64,000 nucleotides of DNA from an uncultured Lachnospiraceae bacterium. Its GTDB lineage: Bacteria; Bacillota; Clostridia; Lachnospirales; Lachnospiraceae. Positions 6,623-15,439 of this stretch are shown here, piece by piece. Numbering within the stretch: position 1 is the first letter of the stretch; every line of letters begins with the position of its first letter. Location: positions 1 to 64,000 of the forward strand of contig CANQDA010000012.1 of NCBI GenBank assembly GCA_947591155.1, read 5' to 3'. Position numbers and translations under genes: made by a program. Below the pieces are notes generated by a model that saw only the letters and a program-made list of their open reading frames with translations, searched no databases and was not told where the DNA came from.

Positions 6623-7867
6623 CTATTCTTTCCGTTCCTCACGGCGCAGGATATCATATTTGTCAGCCTTATTATCGAGGTCGACCCAAAGCTTTTGTCT
6701 GGCGTGCGGGGCATTGTCCTGCGGATCGCCGTTCTCGTCGAAGATGCCCGCGACTTTGACGGAAATGTTCCGGCCGTCCGGCTTCATGATCTCGATCTCC
6801 TCGCCAACAGAAAATTTGTTGCGCTGTTCGAGCGCGTACAGGCCGTCGGCGCGACGCGCGCCGATCATGCCAAGGTAGGTGTATTCTTTGACATAAGTGC
6901 TCTCGCCGTAGATCTGCGCGTCCGCGCCGGGCTTGCCGTAGAAAAAGCCGGTCGTGAACTCGCGGTGTGTGCAGCTTCCGATCTGCGTCCGGTACCAGTC
7001 CATATTCTTCTCGTAGAGCGCCGGATCCGCATGGAAATCGTCGATCGCCTTCCGGTAGGTGCGGGCCACCGTCGCCACATAGAGCGCGGTCTTCATGCGC
7101 CCTTCGACCTTGAGGCTGTCGATCCCTGCGTCGATCATGTCCGGCAGATGCTCCACCATACAGAGATCCTTTGAGTTGAAGAGGAAGGTGCCGCGGTCGT
7201 TCTCCTCGATCGGCAGATACTCGCCGGGACGCGTCTCCTCGACCACCGCGTACTTCCAACGGCAGGGGTGCGTGCAGGCGCCCTGATTCGCGTCCCTTCC
7301 CGTGAAATAATTGCTCAGCAGGCAGCGCCCCGAATAAGAAATGCACATCGCCCCGTGCACGAAGCTCTCGATCTCCATCTCCTTTGGGATGTTATCCCGG
7401 ATCTCGCGAATCTCCTTCAGGGACAGCTCCCGCGCCGAGACGACGCGCTTCGCCCCAAGCTCCCACCAAAAACGGTAGGTCTCGTAGTTCGTGTTGTTCG
7501 CCTGCGTGCTGACGTGGCGTTCAATCTCCGGGCATATCTGCTTCGCGAGCATAAAAATTCCCGGGTCCGCAATGATCAGCGCATCCGGGCGCAGTTCCCG
7601 TAATTCCCGAAGGTACGTCTTCACACCCTCCAGATCGTAATTATGTGCGAGGATATTGACCGTCACATGCACCTTCACGCCGTGCGCGTGCACGAACGCG
7701 ATCCCCTCTGCCATCTCTTCCATGGAAAAATTCTTCGCCTTGGCGCGCAGCCCGAACTCCTCGCCGCCGATGTACACGGCGTCTGCACCGAAGATCACGG
7801 CAGTCTTCAGCACCTCGAGGCTGCTCGCCGGTATCAGAAGCTCCGGATGTCTTCCCGTCCCTTTCAT
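6623..7867 (-). CDS. Peptidase U32 family protein, probable tRNA U34 hydroxylation protein TrhP
   Basis: The U32 signature is complete: ESFVHGAMCISYSGRCLLS (about residues 167-185), followed by the Cys pair GACTHPCRW that with the others can ligate an Fe-S cluster. U32 proteins next to trmR (Bacillus YrrN/YrrO) make 5-hydroxyuridine at tRNA position 34 using prephenate, and TrmR methylates it. trmR lies immediately upstream here, so this role is likelier than peptidase activity. It has 414 residues; the start at 7867 has GGAGG 4 bases upstream, and an in-frame ATG at 7885 lacks a good site. The C-terminal domain matches the usual U32 C-terminal beta-barrel. Confidence 0.85.
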   Translation of the reverse strand: MKGTGRHPELLIPASSLEVLKTAVIFGADAVYIGGEEFGLRAKAKNFSMEEMAEGIAFVHAHGVKVHVTVNILAHNYDLEGVKTYLRELRELRPDALIIADPGIFMLAKQICPEIERHVSTQANNTNYETYRFWWELGAKRVVSARELSLKEIREIRDNIPKEMEIESFVHGAMCISYSGRCLLSNYFTGRDANQGACTHPCRWKYAVVEETRPGEYLPIEENDRGTFLFNSKDLCMVEHLPDMIDAGIDSLKVEGRMKTALYVATVARTYRKAIDDFHADPALYEKNMDWYRTQIGSCTHREFTTGFFYGKPGADAQIYGESTYVKEYTYLGMIGARRADGLYALEQRNKFSVGEEIEIMKPDGRNISVKVAGIFDENGDPQDNAPHARQKLWVDLDNKADKYDILRREERKE

Positions 7868-8019
7868 CATTCCTCCAAACTGCATATTGTTACTCTGTAT
7901 CCTGTCTCCATATATTCGGAAATATCTGCCGCTGTCTCCTGTAACATTTTACCTGTTATTCCAATCCGGAATGGAGGCAGAAAATATCTATTATAAGCTT
8001 CTGCAGCATTTCACAGCAT

Positions 8020-8691
8020 TTATTTCTCAGTTACAATTTGTATTTCGTCCCATAATTTCACCGTCACGGCTGCCCCGTCCCCGACTGCGACGATCGAGGT
8101 CAGCAGGCCGTCCGTGTGTTTCAGCACGTAGAGGTATTCCCGCATCCGCTTGTAGATCGTGCGGTTCCGGCGCTCGACGGCGTAGTGCGATTCGAGGATG
8201 TCCCCGTCCTGCAGCACGTTGTCCGAGATAAGCACTCCGCCCGCGCGCAGCAGACGCAGCGCTTCTGGCAGAAAATGAATGTACTGCCCCTTCGCCGCGT
8301 CCATGAAGATCATATCGTACGGCCCCGCAAGCTCCTTCATCCGCTCAAGCGCGTCGCCCTCCAGGAGCGTGATGCGCTCTTCCATTCCCGCGGCCGTGAA
8401 ATTCGCCCGTGCCTGCGGGATCCGTTTCTCATATTTCTCTATCGTCGTGATATGGCAGTCCGGCGCCGTGTTCTGCGCCATCAAGAGGGCCGAGAATCCG
8501 ACGGCCGTCCCCAGCTCCAGGATCCGTTTCGGCGCGTGCAGCGCCAGCAAAACCTTCAGAAAACTCTGCATGTCCTTTCGGATGATCGGGATCTCCTGCT
8601 CGAGCGCCTCACGCTCCAGCGCGTTCAGGAAAGGGCCGTTGCCGCTGTCCAGCGAATTAATGTAGACTGCCATGCGCTCGTCAATTATCAT
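8020..8691 (-). CDS. trmR: Class I SAM-dependent O-methyltransferase, TrmR-like
   Basis: Small (223 residues) Rossmann methyltransferase of the caffeoyl-CoA-OMT/YrrM family. The SAM-binding motif I is ILELGTAVGFSALLMA, followed by the acidic motif ITTIEKYEKR and the metal/substrate region YDMIFMDAAKGQYIHFL. In Bacillus YrrM/TrmR methylates 5-hydroxyuridine at tRNA position 34 to 5-methoxyuridine. The U32-family hydroxylation protein is encoded next to it, so the pathway is inferred from context. The start codon directly follows the ylbF stop, suggesting an operon from ireB through trhP. Confidence 0.85.
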   Translation of the reverse strand: MIIDERMAVYINSLDSGNGPFLNALEREALEQEIPIIRKDMQSFLKVLLALHAPKRILELGTAVGFSALLMAQNTAPDCHITTIEKYEKRIPQARANFTAAGMEERITLLEGDALERMKELAGPYDMIFMDAAKGQYIHFLPEALRLLRAGGVLISDNVLQDGDILESHYAVERRNRTIYKRMREYLYVLKHTDGLLTSIVAVGDGAAVTVKLWDEIQIVTEK

Positions 8692-9048
8692 CTATATCCT
8701 GATCCTCTCCACCACGTCGTCCGAGTCGATATCGATCGCGTCCACGATCTCCCCCGTAATCTTCTGCACCATACGGCACACGCGCAGCTCCGCCAGCAGA
8801 AATCCGTTCACGAGCGGGTTTTTCCGAAACTCTTCGTAGTCGTTGCACAGGCGGTTCTGCTCCTGGTACATGTCGAGCGGCTCCATGGAATTCTGCGTCT
8901 CAAAAACGTGGAGCCGGAAGTCGTTGATCTGCTGCCGCAGCTCCGGCTCTTCCTGTACCCTGTCCCGGAACTCGCAGAAATTCTTATACTCCTCGCTCTC
9001 TAGAATACACTGGATCAGGTCTTCCGTACACTTTTTCATGTCGTTCAT
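8692..9048 (-). CDS. YlbF/YmcA family regulator
   Basis: 118 residues, almost entirely helical and charged (ESEEYKNFCEFRDRVQEEPEL, then RQQINDFRLHVFE), matching the Com_YlbF family. In Bacillus YlbF and YmcA form part of the Y-complex that directs RNase Y mRNA processing and affects competence and biofilm formation. Here the gene follows an RNase J gene by 5 bp, so an RNA-decay link is plausible but inferred. I chose the ATG at 9048 because upstream in-frame codons lie inside rnj. Ile-Arg-Ile ends the protein at the trmR start. Confidence 0.75.
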   Translation of the reverse strand: MNDMKKCTEDLIQCILESEEYKNFCEFRDRVQEEPELRQQINDFRLHVFETQNSMEPLDMYQEQNRLCNDYEEFRKNPLVNGFLLAELRVCRMVQKITGEIVDAIDIDSDDVVERIRI

Positions 9049-9053
9049 ATGCG

Positions 9054-10760
9054 TCACTCTACTTCCATTATGATCGGCAGGATCATCGGACGGCGCTTCG
9101 TCCGCTTCCACAGAAAGTCACTGAGGGAATCCCGGATGGAATTCTTGATCTTGGCCCAGTCGGTCACATGGTGGGAATTGCAGGAATCCATCGTCTCCTC
9201 CACCACGCTGCGCGCTTCCTCCATGAGCTCTTCGGCTTCCCTGACATACACGAACCCGCGCGAGACGATGTCCGGCCCCGAGAGGATCTGCCCGGTGTGG
9301 CGTTCCAGCGTGAGCACCGCGATCACGATCCCGTCCTCCGCCAGATGCTGGCGGTCTCGCAGCACGATGTTTCCGACGTCTCCGACGCCGAGCCCGTCCA
9401 CCAGGATCGCACCCGTCTGCACGTGATCGCAGATCTTCGCGCTGTCCTCGCCGATCTCCAGCACATCCCCGGTCTTCAGCAGGAAGATATGATCCTTGTC
9501 GATGCCGAGGCTCTCCGCCAGCGCAGCCTGCGCTTTCATGTGCCGGAATTCGCCATGCACCGGGATCGAGTACTTCGGCCGAACCAGAGAGTAGATCAGC
9601 TTGATCTCCTCCTGACAGGCATGTCCCGACGTGTGGGCGTTCTGAAAGATCACGTTGGCCCCTTTCATCGAGAGCTCATTGATCACGTTCGACACGGCCT
9701 TCTCGTTGCCCGGGATCGGGTTCGAGCTGAAGATCACGGTATCGCCCGGCTTGATGCTGACCTTCTTGTGCATGTCCGCCGCCATCCGGGACAGTGCCGC
9801 CATCGACTCGCCCTGACTGCCTGTCGTGATCAATACCATCTGCTCGTCCGGATAATTCTTCATCTGCTCCAGATCGATCAGCGTGTTCTCCGGGATCGCG
9901 AGATAGCCGAGCTCCGAGGCGATCTGGATGATATTTACCATGCTTCTGCCTTCCACGACGACCTTGCGCCCGTACTTGTGCGCGGAATTGATGATCTGCT
10001 GCACGCGGTCAACGTTCGACGCGAAGGTCGCAATGATGATCCTGTGGCTGCGGTGCTCCGAAAAGAGGTTGTCAAACGTTTTGCCCACGGTGCGCTCCGA
10101 CGCCGTGAAACCCGGGCGCTCCGCGTTCGTGCTGTCGCACATCAGAGCCAGCACGCCCTTCTTTCCGAGCTCCGCGAAGCGCTGCAGGTCGATCGCGTCG
10201 CCGAACACCGGCGTATAGTCCACCTTGAAGTCCCCGGTGTGCACGATGATGCCGGCCGGCGAGTAGATCGCCAGCGCCACCGCGTCCGCGATGCTGTGGT
10301 TCGTCTTGATAAACTCGATCCGAAACGCCCCGAGGTTGATCGACTGCCCCGGCCGCACGACCTTGCGCTTCGTCGTGCGCATCAGGTTATGCTCCGTGAG
10401 CTTGCGCTCGATCAGGCCCATCGTCAGCTTCGTCGCGTAGAGCGGCGCGTTCAGCTCCATGAGCACATACGGCAGCGCGCCGATGTGATCCTCGTGGCCG
10501 TGCGTGAACACGATGCCCTTCACCTTGTCAATGTTGTCCTTCAGGTATGTGACGTCCGGAATCACAAGATCGATCCCCAGCATATCGTTCTCCGGAAACG
10601 CTAGACCGCAGTCCACCACGATAATGCTGTCCTTGTACTCGAACGCCGTCATATTCATGCCGATCAGACCCAGTCCTCCGATCGGGATGATCTTTACTTT
10701 TTCACATATTTTCTCGTTTACTTTATCATTCATGTTCTGATTTGTCTGCTTCTTTTTCAA
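9054..10760 (-). CDS. rnj: Ribonuclease J
   Basis: Metallo-beta-lactamase/beta-CASP exo- and endoribonuclease of mRNA decay and rRNA maturation, 568 residues. Motifs: GGLGLIGMN near the start, the zinc ligands in FTHGHEDHIGALPY, NHSIADAVA, GDFKVD, the beta-CASP regions (MCDSTNAERPGFT, TGSQGE, NAHTSGHA) and a C-terminal domain ending in IIMEVE. The most credible start is TTG at 10760 (LKKKQTNQN), with GGAGG 6 bases upstream. The first ATG with clear homology is 27 bases further in (MNDKVNE, 10733), and longer frames have no ribosome site. It lies downstream of DUF1292 and 5 bp before ylbF. Confidence 0.93.
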   Translation of the reverse strand: MKKKQTNQNMNDKVNEKICEKVKIIPIGGLGLIGMNMTAFEYKDSIIVVDCGLAFPENDMLGIDLVIPDVTYLKDNIDKVKGIVFTHGHEDHIGALPYVLMELNAPLYATKLTMGLIERKLTEHNLMRTTKRKVVRPGQSINLGAFRIEFIKTNHSIADAVALAIYSPAGIIVHTGDFKVDYTPVFGDAIDLQRFAELGKKGVLALMCDSTNAERPGFTASERTVGKTFDNLFSEHRSHRIIIATFASNVDRVQQIINSAHKYGRKVVVEGRSMVNIIQIASELGYLAIPENTLIDLEQMKNYPDEQMVLITTGSQGESMAALSRMAADMHKKVSIKPGDTVIFSSNPIPGNEKAVSNVINELSMKGANVIFQNAHTSGHACQEEIKLIYSLVRPKYSIPVHGEFRHMKAQAALAESLGIDKDHIFLLKTGDVLEIGEDSAKICDHVQTGAILVDGLGVGDVGNIVLRDRQHLAEDGIVIAVLTLERHTGQILSGPDIVSRGFVYVREAEELMEEARSVVEETMDSCNSHHVTDWAKIKNSIRDSLSDFLWKRTKRRPMILPIIMEVE

Positions 10761-10892
10761 TCTGCACCTCCATAATAAGAGCGGAATACGGTAGCATGCG
10801 TCTGAATCCGGCGCCGTCCTCCCGTGTTCCGTCATTTCTGCTTCTCGCATCTTCCGGGCATAAACCGTCCCGAAAAATGCATCTTATCTTTC

Positions 10893-11156
10893 TCAGAGCT
10901 CGATATCCACGTCCTCTAAGAGCTCCGCAAAAATCTTTGACACTGCCTCCATCTCGTCGTCATCGTCGACAAAGATATAGCGCGCCTCGTCCTCACCGTC
11001 CTGCGACAAGTCCTTCAGGATATAGGCGTCCGTCTCGTCGTCCTCAGTCTCCGTAACCAGAAGATAGGAGACTCCCCCGATCCGTGTTTCCTCCAACACA
11101 AAAAACCCGACGGTCTCTTCTTCGCCAACCGGGCAAAACTCTATTTTTTTATTCAT
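10893..11156 (-). CDS. DUF1292 domain protein (YrzB-like)
   Basis: Small acidic protein of 87 residues with the DUF1292 pattern: [19 protein letters not shown] near the N-terminus, then a very acidic block ([15 protein letters not shown]). DUF1292 genes are usually placed after ruvX/yqgF and ireB in Firmicutes, as here; biochemical function is not known to me. The ATG overlaps the ruvX 3' end by 8 bp. A 132-bp gap to the rnj start holds no obvious hairpin. Confidence 0.85.
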   Translation of the reverse strand: MNKKIEFCPVGEEETVGFFVLEETRIGGVSYLLVTETEDDETDAYILKDLSQDGEDEARYIFVDDDDEMEAVSKIFAELLEDVDIEL

Positions 11157-11586
11157 TCGTTTCCCTCTCGTGACTGTCGAGATATCCCTGCAGGATATAC
11201 ACAGCCGCTATCATGTCTACATATGCCTTTCGCTTCTCGCGGCGCACTCCACCCTCGATCAACGCACGGTTCGCCGCCACCGTCGTCAAACGCTCATCCC
11301 ACAGCTTTACCGGAAGGCCTGTCCTGCGCTTCAGCGTCTCGCCGAACTCCGCTGTCTTCTGCGCGCGCTCCCCGATGGTATTGTTCATATTCTTGGGATA
11401 ACCCAGCACGATCTCCGTCACCTGATACTGCACGATCAGCTCCTCGATCCGCGCAAGTGTCCGCCGCAGCTTGTTCTCCTGCTCCCGCCTTATGATCTCT
11501 ACGCCCTGCGCGGTAAGCCCAAGCGCATCGCTGACGGCCACTCCCACGGTCCTGGAACCGAAGTCCAGCCCCATGATACGGTTCAC
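11149..11586 (-). CDS. ruvX: YqgF/RuvX family Holliday junction resolvase-like nuclease
   Basis: RNase H-fold protein of 145 residues. The first strand holds [15 protein letters not shown] (catalytic Asp), then [19 protein letters not shown], the [11 protein letters not shown] motif with the catalytic Glu, and [13 protein letters not shown] with the last Asp. Family members have been linked to 16S rRNA 5'-end processing and to Holliday-junction cleavage. The GTG start at 11586 overlaps the ireB stop (GTGA) and has GGGAGG 4 bases upstream, which fits translational coupling in the ireB-ruvX-DUF1292 operon. Confidence 0.9.
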   Translation of the reverse strand: MNRIMGLDFGSRTVGVAVSDALGLTAQGVEIIRREQENKLRRTLARIEELIVQYQVTEIVLGYPKNMNNTIGERAQKTAEFGETLKRRTGLPVKLWDERLTTVAANRALIEGGVRREKRKAYVDMIAAVYILQGYLDSHERETNE

Positions 11587-11858
11587 TGTTCCTCCCGTTT
11601 CCACGACTCGTTCTTAATGTACTCCCTCAAAAGCTCCTCTACCAGTTCATCCCTCTCAACCTTCATGATCAGACTGCGCGCGTTGTTGTGGCTGGTGATG
11701 TAGGTCGGATCGCCCGACATGATATAACCCACGATCTGATTCACCGGATTGTAGCCTTTCTCCGCCATCGCGGTGTAGACTACCTCCAGCACCTTCTTCA
11801 CGCGCGCTTCCGGATCTGTGTTGAAGTTAAAGTATTGTGTGTTGTTGATATCCGCCAT
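11583..11858 (-). CDS. ireB: IreB family regulatory phosphoprotein (DUF965)
   Basis: 91 residues, strongly matching the IreB/YrzL family: [20 protein letters not shown], then [20 protein letters not shown] and [16 protein letters not shown]. In Enterococcus IreB is phosphorylated by the Ser/Thr kinase IreK and modulates intrinsic cephalosporin resistance. It is the first gene of the ireB-ruvX-DUF1292-rnj-ylbF-trmR-trhP run and has its own promoter about 30 bp upstream. Confidence 0.93.
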   Translation of the reverse strand: MADINNTQYFNFNTDPEARVKKVLEVVYTAMAEKGYNPVNQIVGYIMSGDPTYITSHNNARSLIMKVERDELVEELLREYIKNESWKREEQ

Positions 11859-11889
11859 ATCCTCACGTCCTTAAGTACCTTGTAGCTCC

Positions 11890-11918
11890 ATTCTAATATA
11901 ATTTGTAAAATAATTCAA
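11890..11918 (-). promoter_or_regulatory. Promoter of the ireB operon
   Basis: Minus strand: -35 TTGAAT (11918-11913), 17-bp AT-rich spacer, -10 TAGAAT (11895-11890), followed by the ireB ATG at 11858. The surrounding AT content contrasts with the GC-rich genes. Confidence 0.6.
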
Positions 11919-12073
11919 TCCCTTTCGAACAATTGTTTCTGATTGTTTCCGACAGGAGTTACTGTTCACTCCGTGACCAGCGACGCGAAGCTAGTCCTTT
12001 AGGATAACCGACAGGATCCTGTCGCAGGGCGCGGCGTCTTCGGAGCTGTCTGCTGTATCTGCATTCTTCCCTT

Positions 12074-13519
12074 TCAGGAAAAAAGATATACATGCGGCTC
12101 GATCTCCGCCCCTAAAGTACCTCTGCACAATTCGTTTTCGTAATCGAGTTCCTCTGCGGGAAGCGCAGCGCGGATGTACTCCTTCGTGTAGCCGATATAG
12201 TACTCCCGCCCGGCTACGACGCATTTCTCTTCAAACAGTACCTCGACCGCGCGGCCGATATAGCGGGACTCAAACGCGCGCCGGTTCTCCTCGCCGAGCG
12301 CGATCAGCCGTTCGCTGCGCTGCGCCTTCACCGTCTCCGGGATCTGGTCCGGCATCGCGGCCGCCCGCGTCCCCTGTCTCCTGGAATACTTGAAAATATG
12401 CGTCTCATAGAGCTTCAGTTCTTTCAAAAAAGAGACCGTCTCCTCGAATTCCTCCTGCGTCTCTCCCGGAAAGCCGACGATCACGTCCGTCGTGAGCGCC
12501 GGATCTCCAAACACCTCCCGCAGCAGCTCGCAGCGCTTTCTGTACTCCGCGGCCGTGTAACGGCGGTTCATGCGCTTCAGCGTGGCGTCGCAGCCGCTCT
12601 GCAGCGAGAGATGGAAATGCGGGCAGAATTTCGGCAGGGCGGCGAGCGTCTCCGCAAATTCCTCTGTGACGGCGCCGGGTTCGAGAGACCCCAGCCGGAT
12701 CCGCTCGACGCCCCTGATCTCATGGATCGCCTGAATCAGTTCGAGCAGCGTGCTCCCGTGGTCGCAGCCGTAGGAGCTCAGATGGATCCCGGTCAGCACG
12801 ATCTCCCTGCAGCCGTTTTCGGCAAGTGTCCGGGCCTCCTGCACCACTTCCCCGACCGCGCGGCTCCGCACCCTTCCCCGCGCGTACGGGATAATACAGT
12901 AGCTACAGAACTGATTGCAGCCGTCCTGCACCTTGAGATAGGCGCGCGTGTGCTCCTGCGTGCGCGCCACATGCAACGGCTCGAATTCCTTCGTGTGGTT
13001 GATATCGATCCTCCGGCTCAGGAGATCGTCCGGGCGGACCTCCCTTCCGGCTTTGCCATTCTCATCGCTCCCTGTCTCCGGGACAGATTTTCCGGCCCGC
13101 GCGACCTCAAACTCGCGCAGCGCCTCCACGATATTCTTCTTGCAGTTGTTTCCAAGCACAATATCGATCGACGCGTCCTCCGGCCCGTCGTTCCCGGCGC
13201 TTTTGCCCTGCGTCGAATGGTCTCCCGCAGCAGCGCTGCGCCTCTGATTTTCTTTTCCACCGGCCTGAGCTGTCTGTACGTAGCAACCGGCCGCCACGAC
13301 GATCGCGTCCGGGTTCATCTTGCGGGCCCTGTGCAGCATCTGCCGCGACTTGCGGTCCGCGATGTTCGTCACCGTACAGGTATTGATGACGTAGACGTCG
13401 GCTCCCGGGGCGAACGGCATGATCTCATAACCGGCCTCCTCCAGAAGCTGGCGCATCGCCTCCGTCTCATATGCGTTGACCTTGCAGCCAAGGTTGTGAA
13501 GTGCGGCTTTTTTCCCCAT
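12074..13519 (-). CDS. mtaB: tRNA t6A37 methylthiotransferase MtaB
   Basis: Radical-SAM methylthiotransferase that adds the 2-methylthio group to t6A37 in tRNA. The UPF0004 domain has Cys at residues 12, 48 and 79 (LGCKVN, NTCTV, AAGCY) for the second Fe-S cluster. The radical-SAM cluster is at C201-x3-C205-x2-C208 (DGCNQFCSYC), followed by RGRVRSR and a C-terminal TRAM domain. Its 481 residues exceed the usual roughly 430, because of a low-complexity insertion (about residues 83-116, rich in Gly, Lys, Asp and Ser) and a shorter charged one near 140-165. It has an AGGAGG site before the ATG. It is transcribed divergently from the HPr-like gene. Confidence 0.93.
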   Translation of the reverse strand: MGKKAALHNLGCKVNAYETEAMRQLLEEAGYEIMPFAPGADVYVINTCTVTNIADRKSRQMLHRARKMNPDAIVVAAGCYVQTAQAGGKENQRRSAAAGDHSTQGKSAGNDGPEDASIDIVLGNNCKKNIVEALREFEVARAGKSVPETGSDENGKAGREVRPDDLLSRRIDINHTKEFEPLHVARTQEHTRAYLKVQDGCNQFCSYCIIPYARGRVRSRAVGEVVQEARTLAENGCREIVLTGIHLSSYGCDHGSTLLELIQAIHEIRGVERIRLGSLEPGAVTEEFAETLAALPKFCPHFHLSLQSGCDATLKRMNRRYTAAEYRKRCELLREVFGDPALTTDVIVGFPGETQEEFEETVSFLKELKLYETHIFKYSRRQGTRAAAMPDQIPETVKAQRSERLIALGEENRRAFESRYIGRAVEVLFEEKCVVAGREYYIGYTKEYIRAALPAEELDYENELCRGTLGAEIEPHVYLFS

Positions 13520-13655
13520 TTTTTCCTCCTAAGACTTCCCCCCGCGATCCGCGAAAATCCTTCGGATATTTTCCGCTTTTGCGTCCGACGTTTCTTCCTT
13601 TATGAAATAATCACAAAATTTGCACAAAAGATTCAAATCTTCTGTCGTTTACAAC

Positions 13656-13684
13656 TTGACTTTTTGTTCTCTTACCGTTAAGAT
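13656..13684 (+). promoter_or_regulatory. Promoter of the HPr-like gene
   Basis: -35 TTGACT (13656-13661), 17-bp spacer, -10 TAAGAT (13679-13684), 35 bp before the start codon at 13720, which has GGGGAGG 7 bases upstream. Confidence 0.7.
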
Positions 13685-13719
13685 AATGTTATCAATTATT
13701 TATGCGGGGAGGAAGCTTT

Positions 13720-13950
13720 ATGAAAACAGTTCAGATATCTTTAAATTCTATCGATAAAGTTAAATCTTTTGTAAACGACGTCACCAAGTTCGACAATGAT
13801 TTCGATCTTGTCTCAGGCAGATACGTGATCGACGCGAAGTCCATCATGGGCATCTTCAGCCTCGACCTGTCGAAGCCGATCGATCTCAACATCCATGCGG
13901 AGGACAATATGGACGAAGTGCTCAAGGCGCTCTCTCCGTACATCATCTAA
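13720..13950 (+). CDS. HPr-like protein without the catalytic histidine
   Basis: 76 residues with the HPr fold pattern; the second half (VIDAKSIMGIFSLDLSKP) matches the conserved segment around regulatory Ser46 of PTS HPr. The N-terminal part, where HPr and Crh differ, reads LNSIDKVKSFVNDVTKF and lacks His15. It therefore cannot carry phosphate in the PTS the way HPr does; like Crh it could act through the serine site, but that is inference. Single-gene transcript with its own promoter and terminator, between divergent mtaB and convergent thiI. Confidence 0.85.
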   Translation: MKTVQISLNSIDKVKSFVNDVTKFDNDFDLVSGRYVIDAKSIMGIFSLDLSKPIDLNIHAEDNMDEVLKALSPYII

Positions 13951-13976
13951 GCGTTGCTTTTTCGCACTTTCTGCGA

Positions 13977-14009
13977 GGGACTGTCGCAAAAGACAGCCCC
14001 CGCTTTTTT
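13977..14009 (+). terminator. Intrinsic terminator after the HPr-like gene
   Basis: GGG-a-CTGTC (13977-13985), loop gcaaaa, GACAG-CCC (13992-13999), then CGCTTTTTT. It is the expected stem plus U-tract, 27 bp beyond the stop. Confidence 0.85.
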
Positions 14010-14016
14010 ATGCGCA

Positions 14017-14092
14017 GACTCGCGTGAGGTATTTTGCTGCTGTCGCAGCACGCGAGTCGCGCAGCGAGTAGGGCGAAAACCATCCCTACTCG
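14017..14092. repeat. Two adjacent inverted repeats between convergent genes
   Basis: GACTCGCGTG (14017-14026) pairs with CACGCGAGTC (14049-14058), and CGAGTAGGG (14065-14073) pairs with CCCTACTCG (14084-14092). They fill the space between the HPr-like terminator and the thiI stop and could work as a terminator for thiI transcripts, although no T-run follows. Confidence 0.6.
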
Positions 14093-14109
14093 ATTTGCCT
14101 GCTTATCGC

Positions 14110-15288
14110 TTACTCGATCAGCAGCACTTCCGTCGTCCCAAGCGCCGTGCGCATCAGCTCGTCGATCCGCTCGGCAAGCTTCGTCTCGGAGCGCTTGATG
14201 ATATTCACGTTCGGCTTCGTCACCGGATGCTTTGCCACAAAGATCGTACAGCAATCCTCAAACGGGAGGATCGAGGTCTCGAACGTGCCGATCTTTTGCG
14301 CGATGTCCACGATCTCCTGCTTGTCAAAACCGATCAGCGGGCGGAACACCGGCATCGTGCACACCTCGTTCGTCGCGGCGAGACTCTGCATCGTCTGGCT
14401 CGCCACCTGCCCGAGGCTCTCGCCCGTCACCAGCGCGTGTGAATTCGTCTCGCCCGCAAAATGCTCGGCGATCCGCATCATGTAGCGGCGCATGATGATC
14501 GTCAGCTCATCGTGCGGACACTTGTCGTAAATGTAGAGCTGAATATCCGTAAAATTCACGACATGCAGACGGATCGGACCCGTGTACGCGGCGATGATCT
14601 TCGCCAGATCAACCACCTTCTGTTTCGCCCGCTCGCTCGTGTAGGGCGGCGCGTGGAAGTACACCGCGTCAAGGCAGACACCTCGCTTGCTGATCATGTA
14701 ACCCGCCACCGGACTGTCGATGCCTCCGGAAAGCAGCAGCATAGCCCGCCCGTTCGTTCCGACCGGCATACCGCCCGGCCCCGGAATGATCTTCGAGTAG
14801 ATAAAGATCTCGTCCCGGATCTCCACATACAGCTGCAGCTCCGGCTCGTGCACATCCACGCGCATGTCCGGGAACGCGTCGAGAATGCGGCCGCCGAGCT
14901 CTGCGTTCGCCTCCATCGAGTCGATCGGAAAGCTCTTCTTCGGGCGTCTGGTAAACACCTTGAAGCTCTGGTCGTGACGGTCGTAGGTCTGCCGCAGGAA
15001 CTCCACGACGTCATCCCCGAGCTTCTGTACGCCCTCGTCCGCGCACTTCATCACCGGGCAGATCCCGACAATGCCGAACACCTTCTGCAAAGCCTCCACC
15101 GTCTCGTCGTAATCATAGCCCGGATCGCAATCGATATAGATGCGGCCCTGCTCCTTGTACACATGGAAGTCCCCTTCTACCCGCTTCAGCGCGTGGCAAA
15201 TCTGCTTCACCAGAGCATCCTCGAACAGATGCCGGTTCTTCCCCTTGATCGCGATCTCCCCATATTTGATCAGAAATGTCTGAAACAT
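14110..15288 (-). CDS. thiI: tRNA 4-thiouridine synthetase ThiI
   Basis: Makes 4-thiouridine at tRNA position 8 and can supply sulfur for thiamine. It has 392 residues: a ferredoxin-like plus THUMP region (about 1-165), then the PP-loop adenylation domain with LLLSGGIDSPVAGYM (about 183-197) and the EDCCTIFVAKHPVTKP segment. It ends without the rhodanese domain of the E. coli enzyme, as is common in Firmicutes. A NifS-type cysteine desulfurase lies 151 bp upstream and is the likely sulfur donor, as NifZ is for Bacillus ThiI. Confidence 0.95.
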   Translation of the reverse strand: MFQTFLIKYGEIAIKGKNRHLFEDALVKQICHALKRVEGDFHVYKEQGRIYIDCDPGYDYDETVEALQKVFGIVGICPVMKCADEGVQKLGDDVVEFLRQTYDRHDQSFKVFTRRPKKSFPIDSMEANAELGGRILDAFPDMRVDVHEPELQLYVEIRDEIFIYSKIIPGPGGMPVGTNGRAMLLLSGGIDSPVAGYMISKRGVCLDAVYFHAPPYTSERAKQKVVDLAKIIAAYTGPIRLHVVNFTDIQLYIYDKCPHDELTIIMRRYMMRIAEHFAGETNSHALVTGESLGQVASQTMQSLAATNEVCTMPVFRPLIGFDKQEIVDIAQKIGTFETSILPFEDCCTIFVAKHPVTKPNVNIIKRSETKLAERIDELMRTALGTTEVLLIE

Positions 15289-15439
15289 ATCTTCCTTCCT
15301 TTTTCTATGCGTTGTAATCTCTGTTCCCAGTGGCTTTCTATTCTCAGTGACTTTCCGTCCCCGATGCTCTTCTGCTTATACCAACGTCTTCCATATTCTG
15401 GCTGCAGCTTGACAATGCGGTGTTTTCAACTTATCAGAT

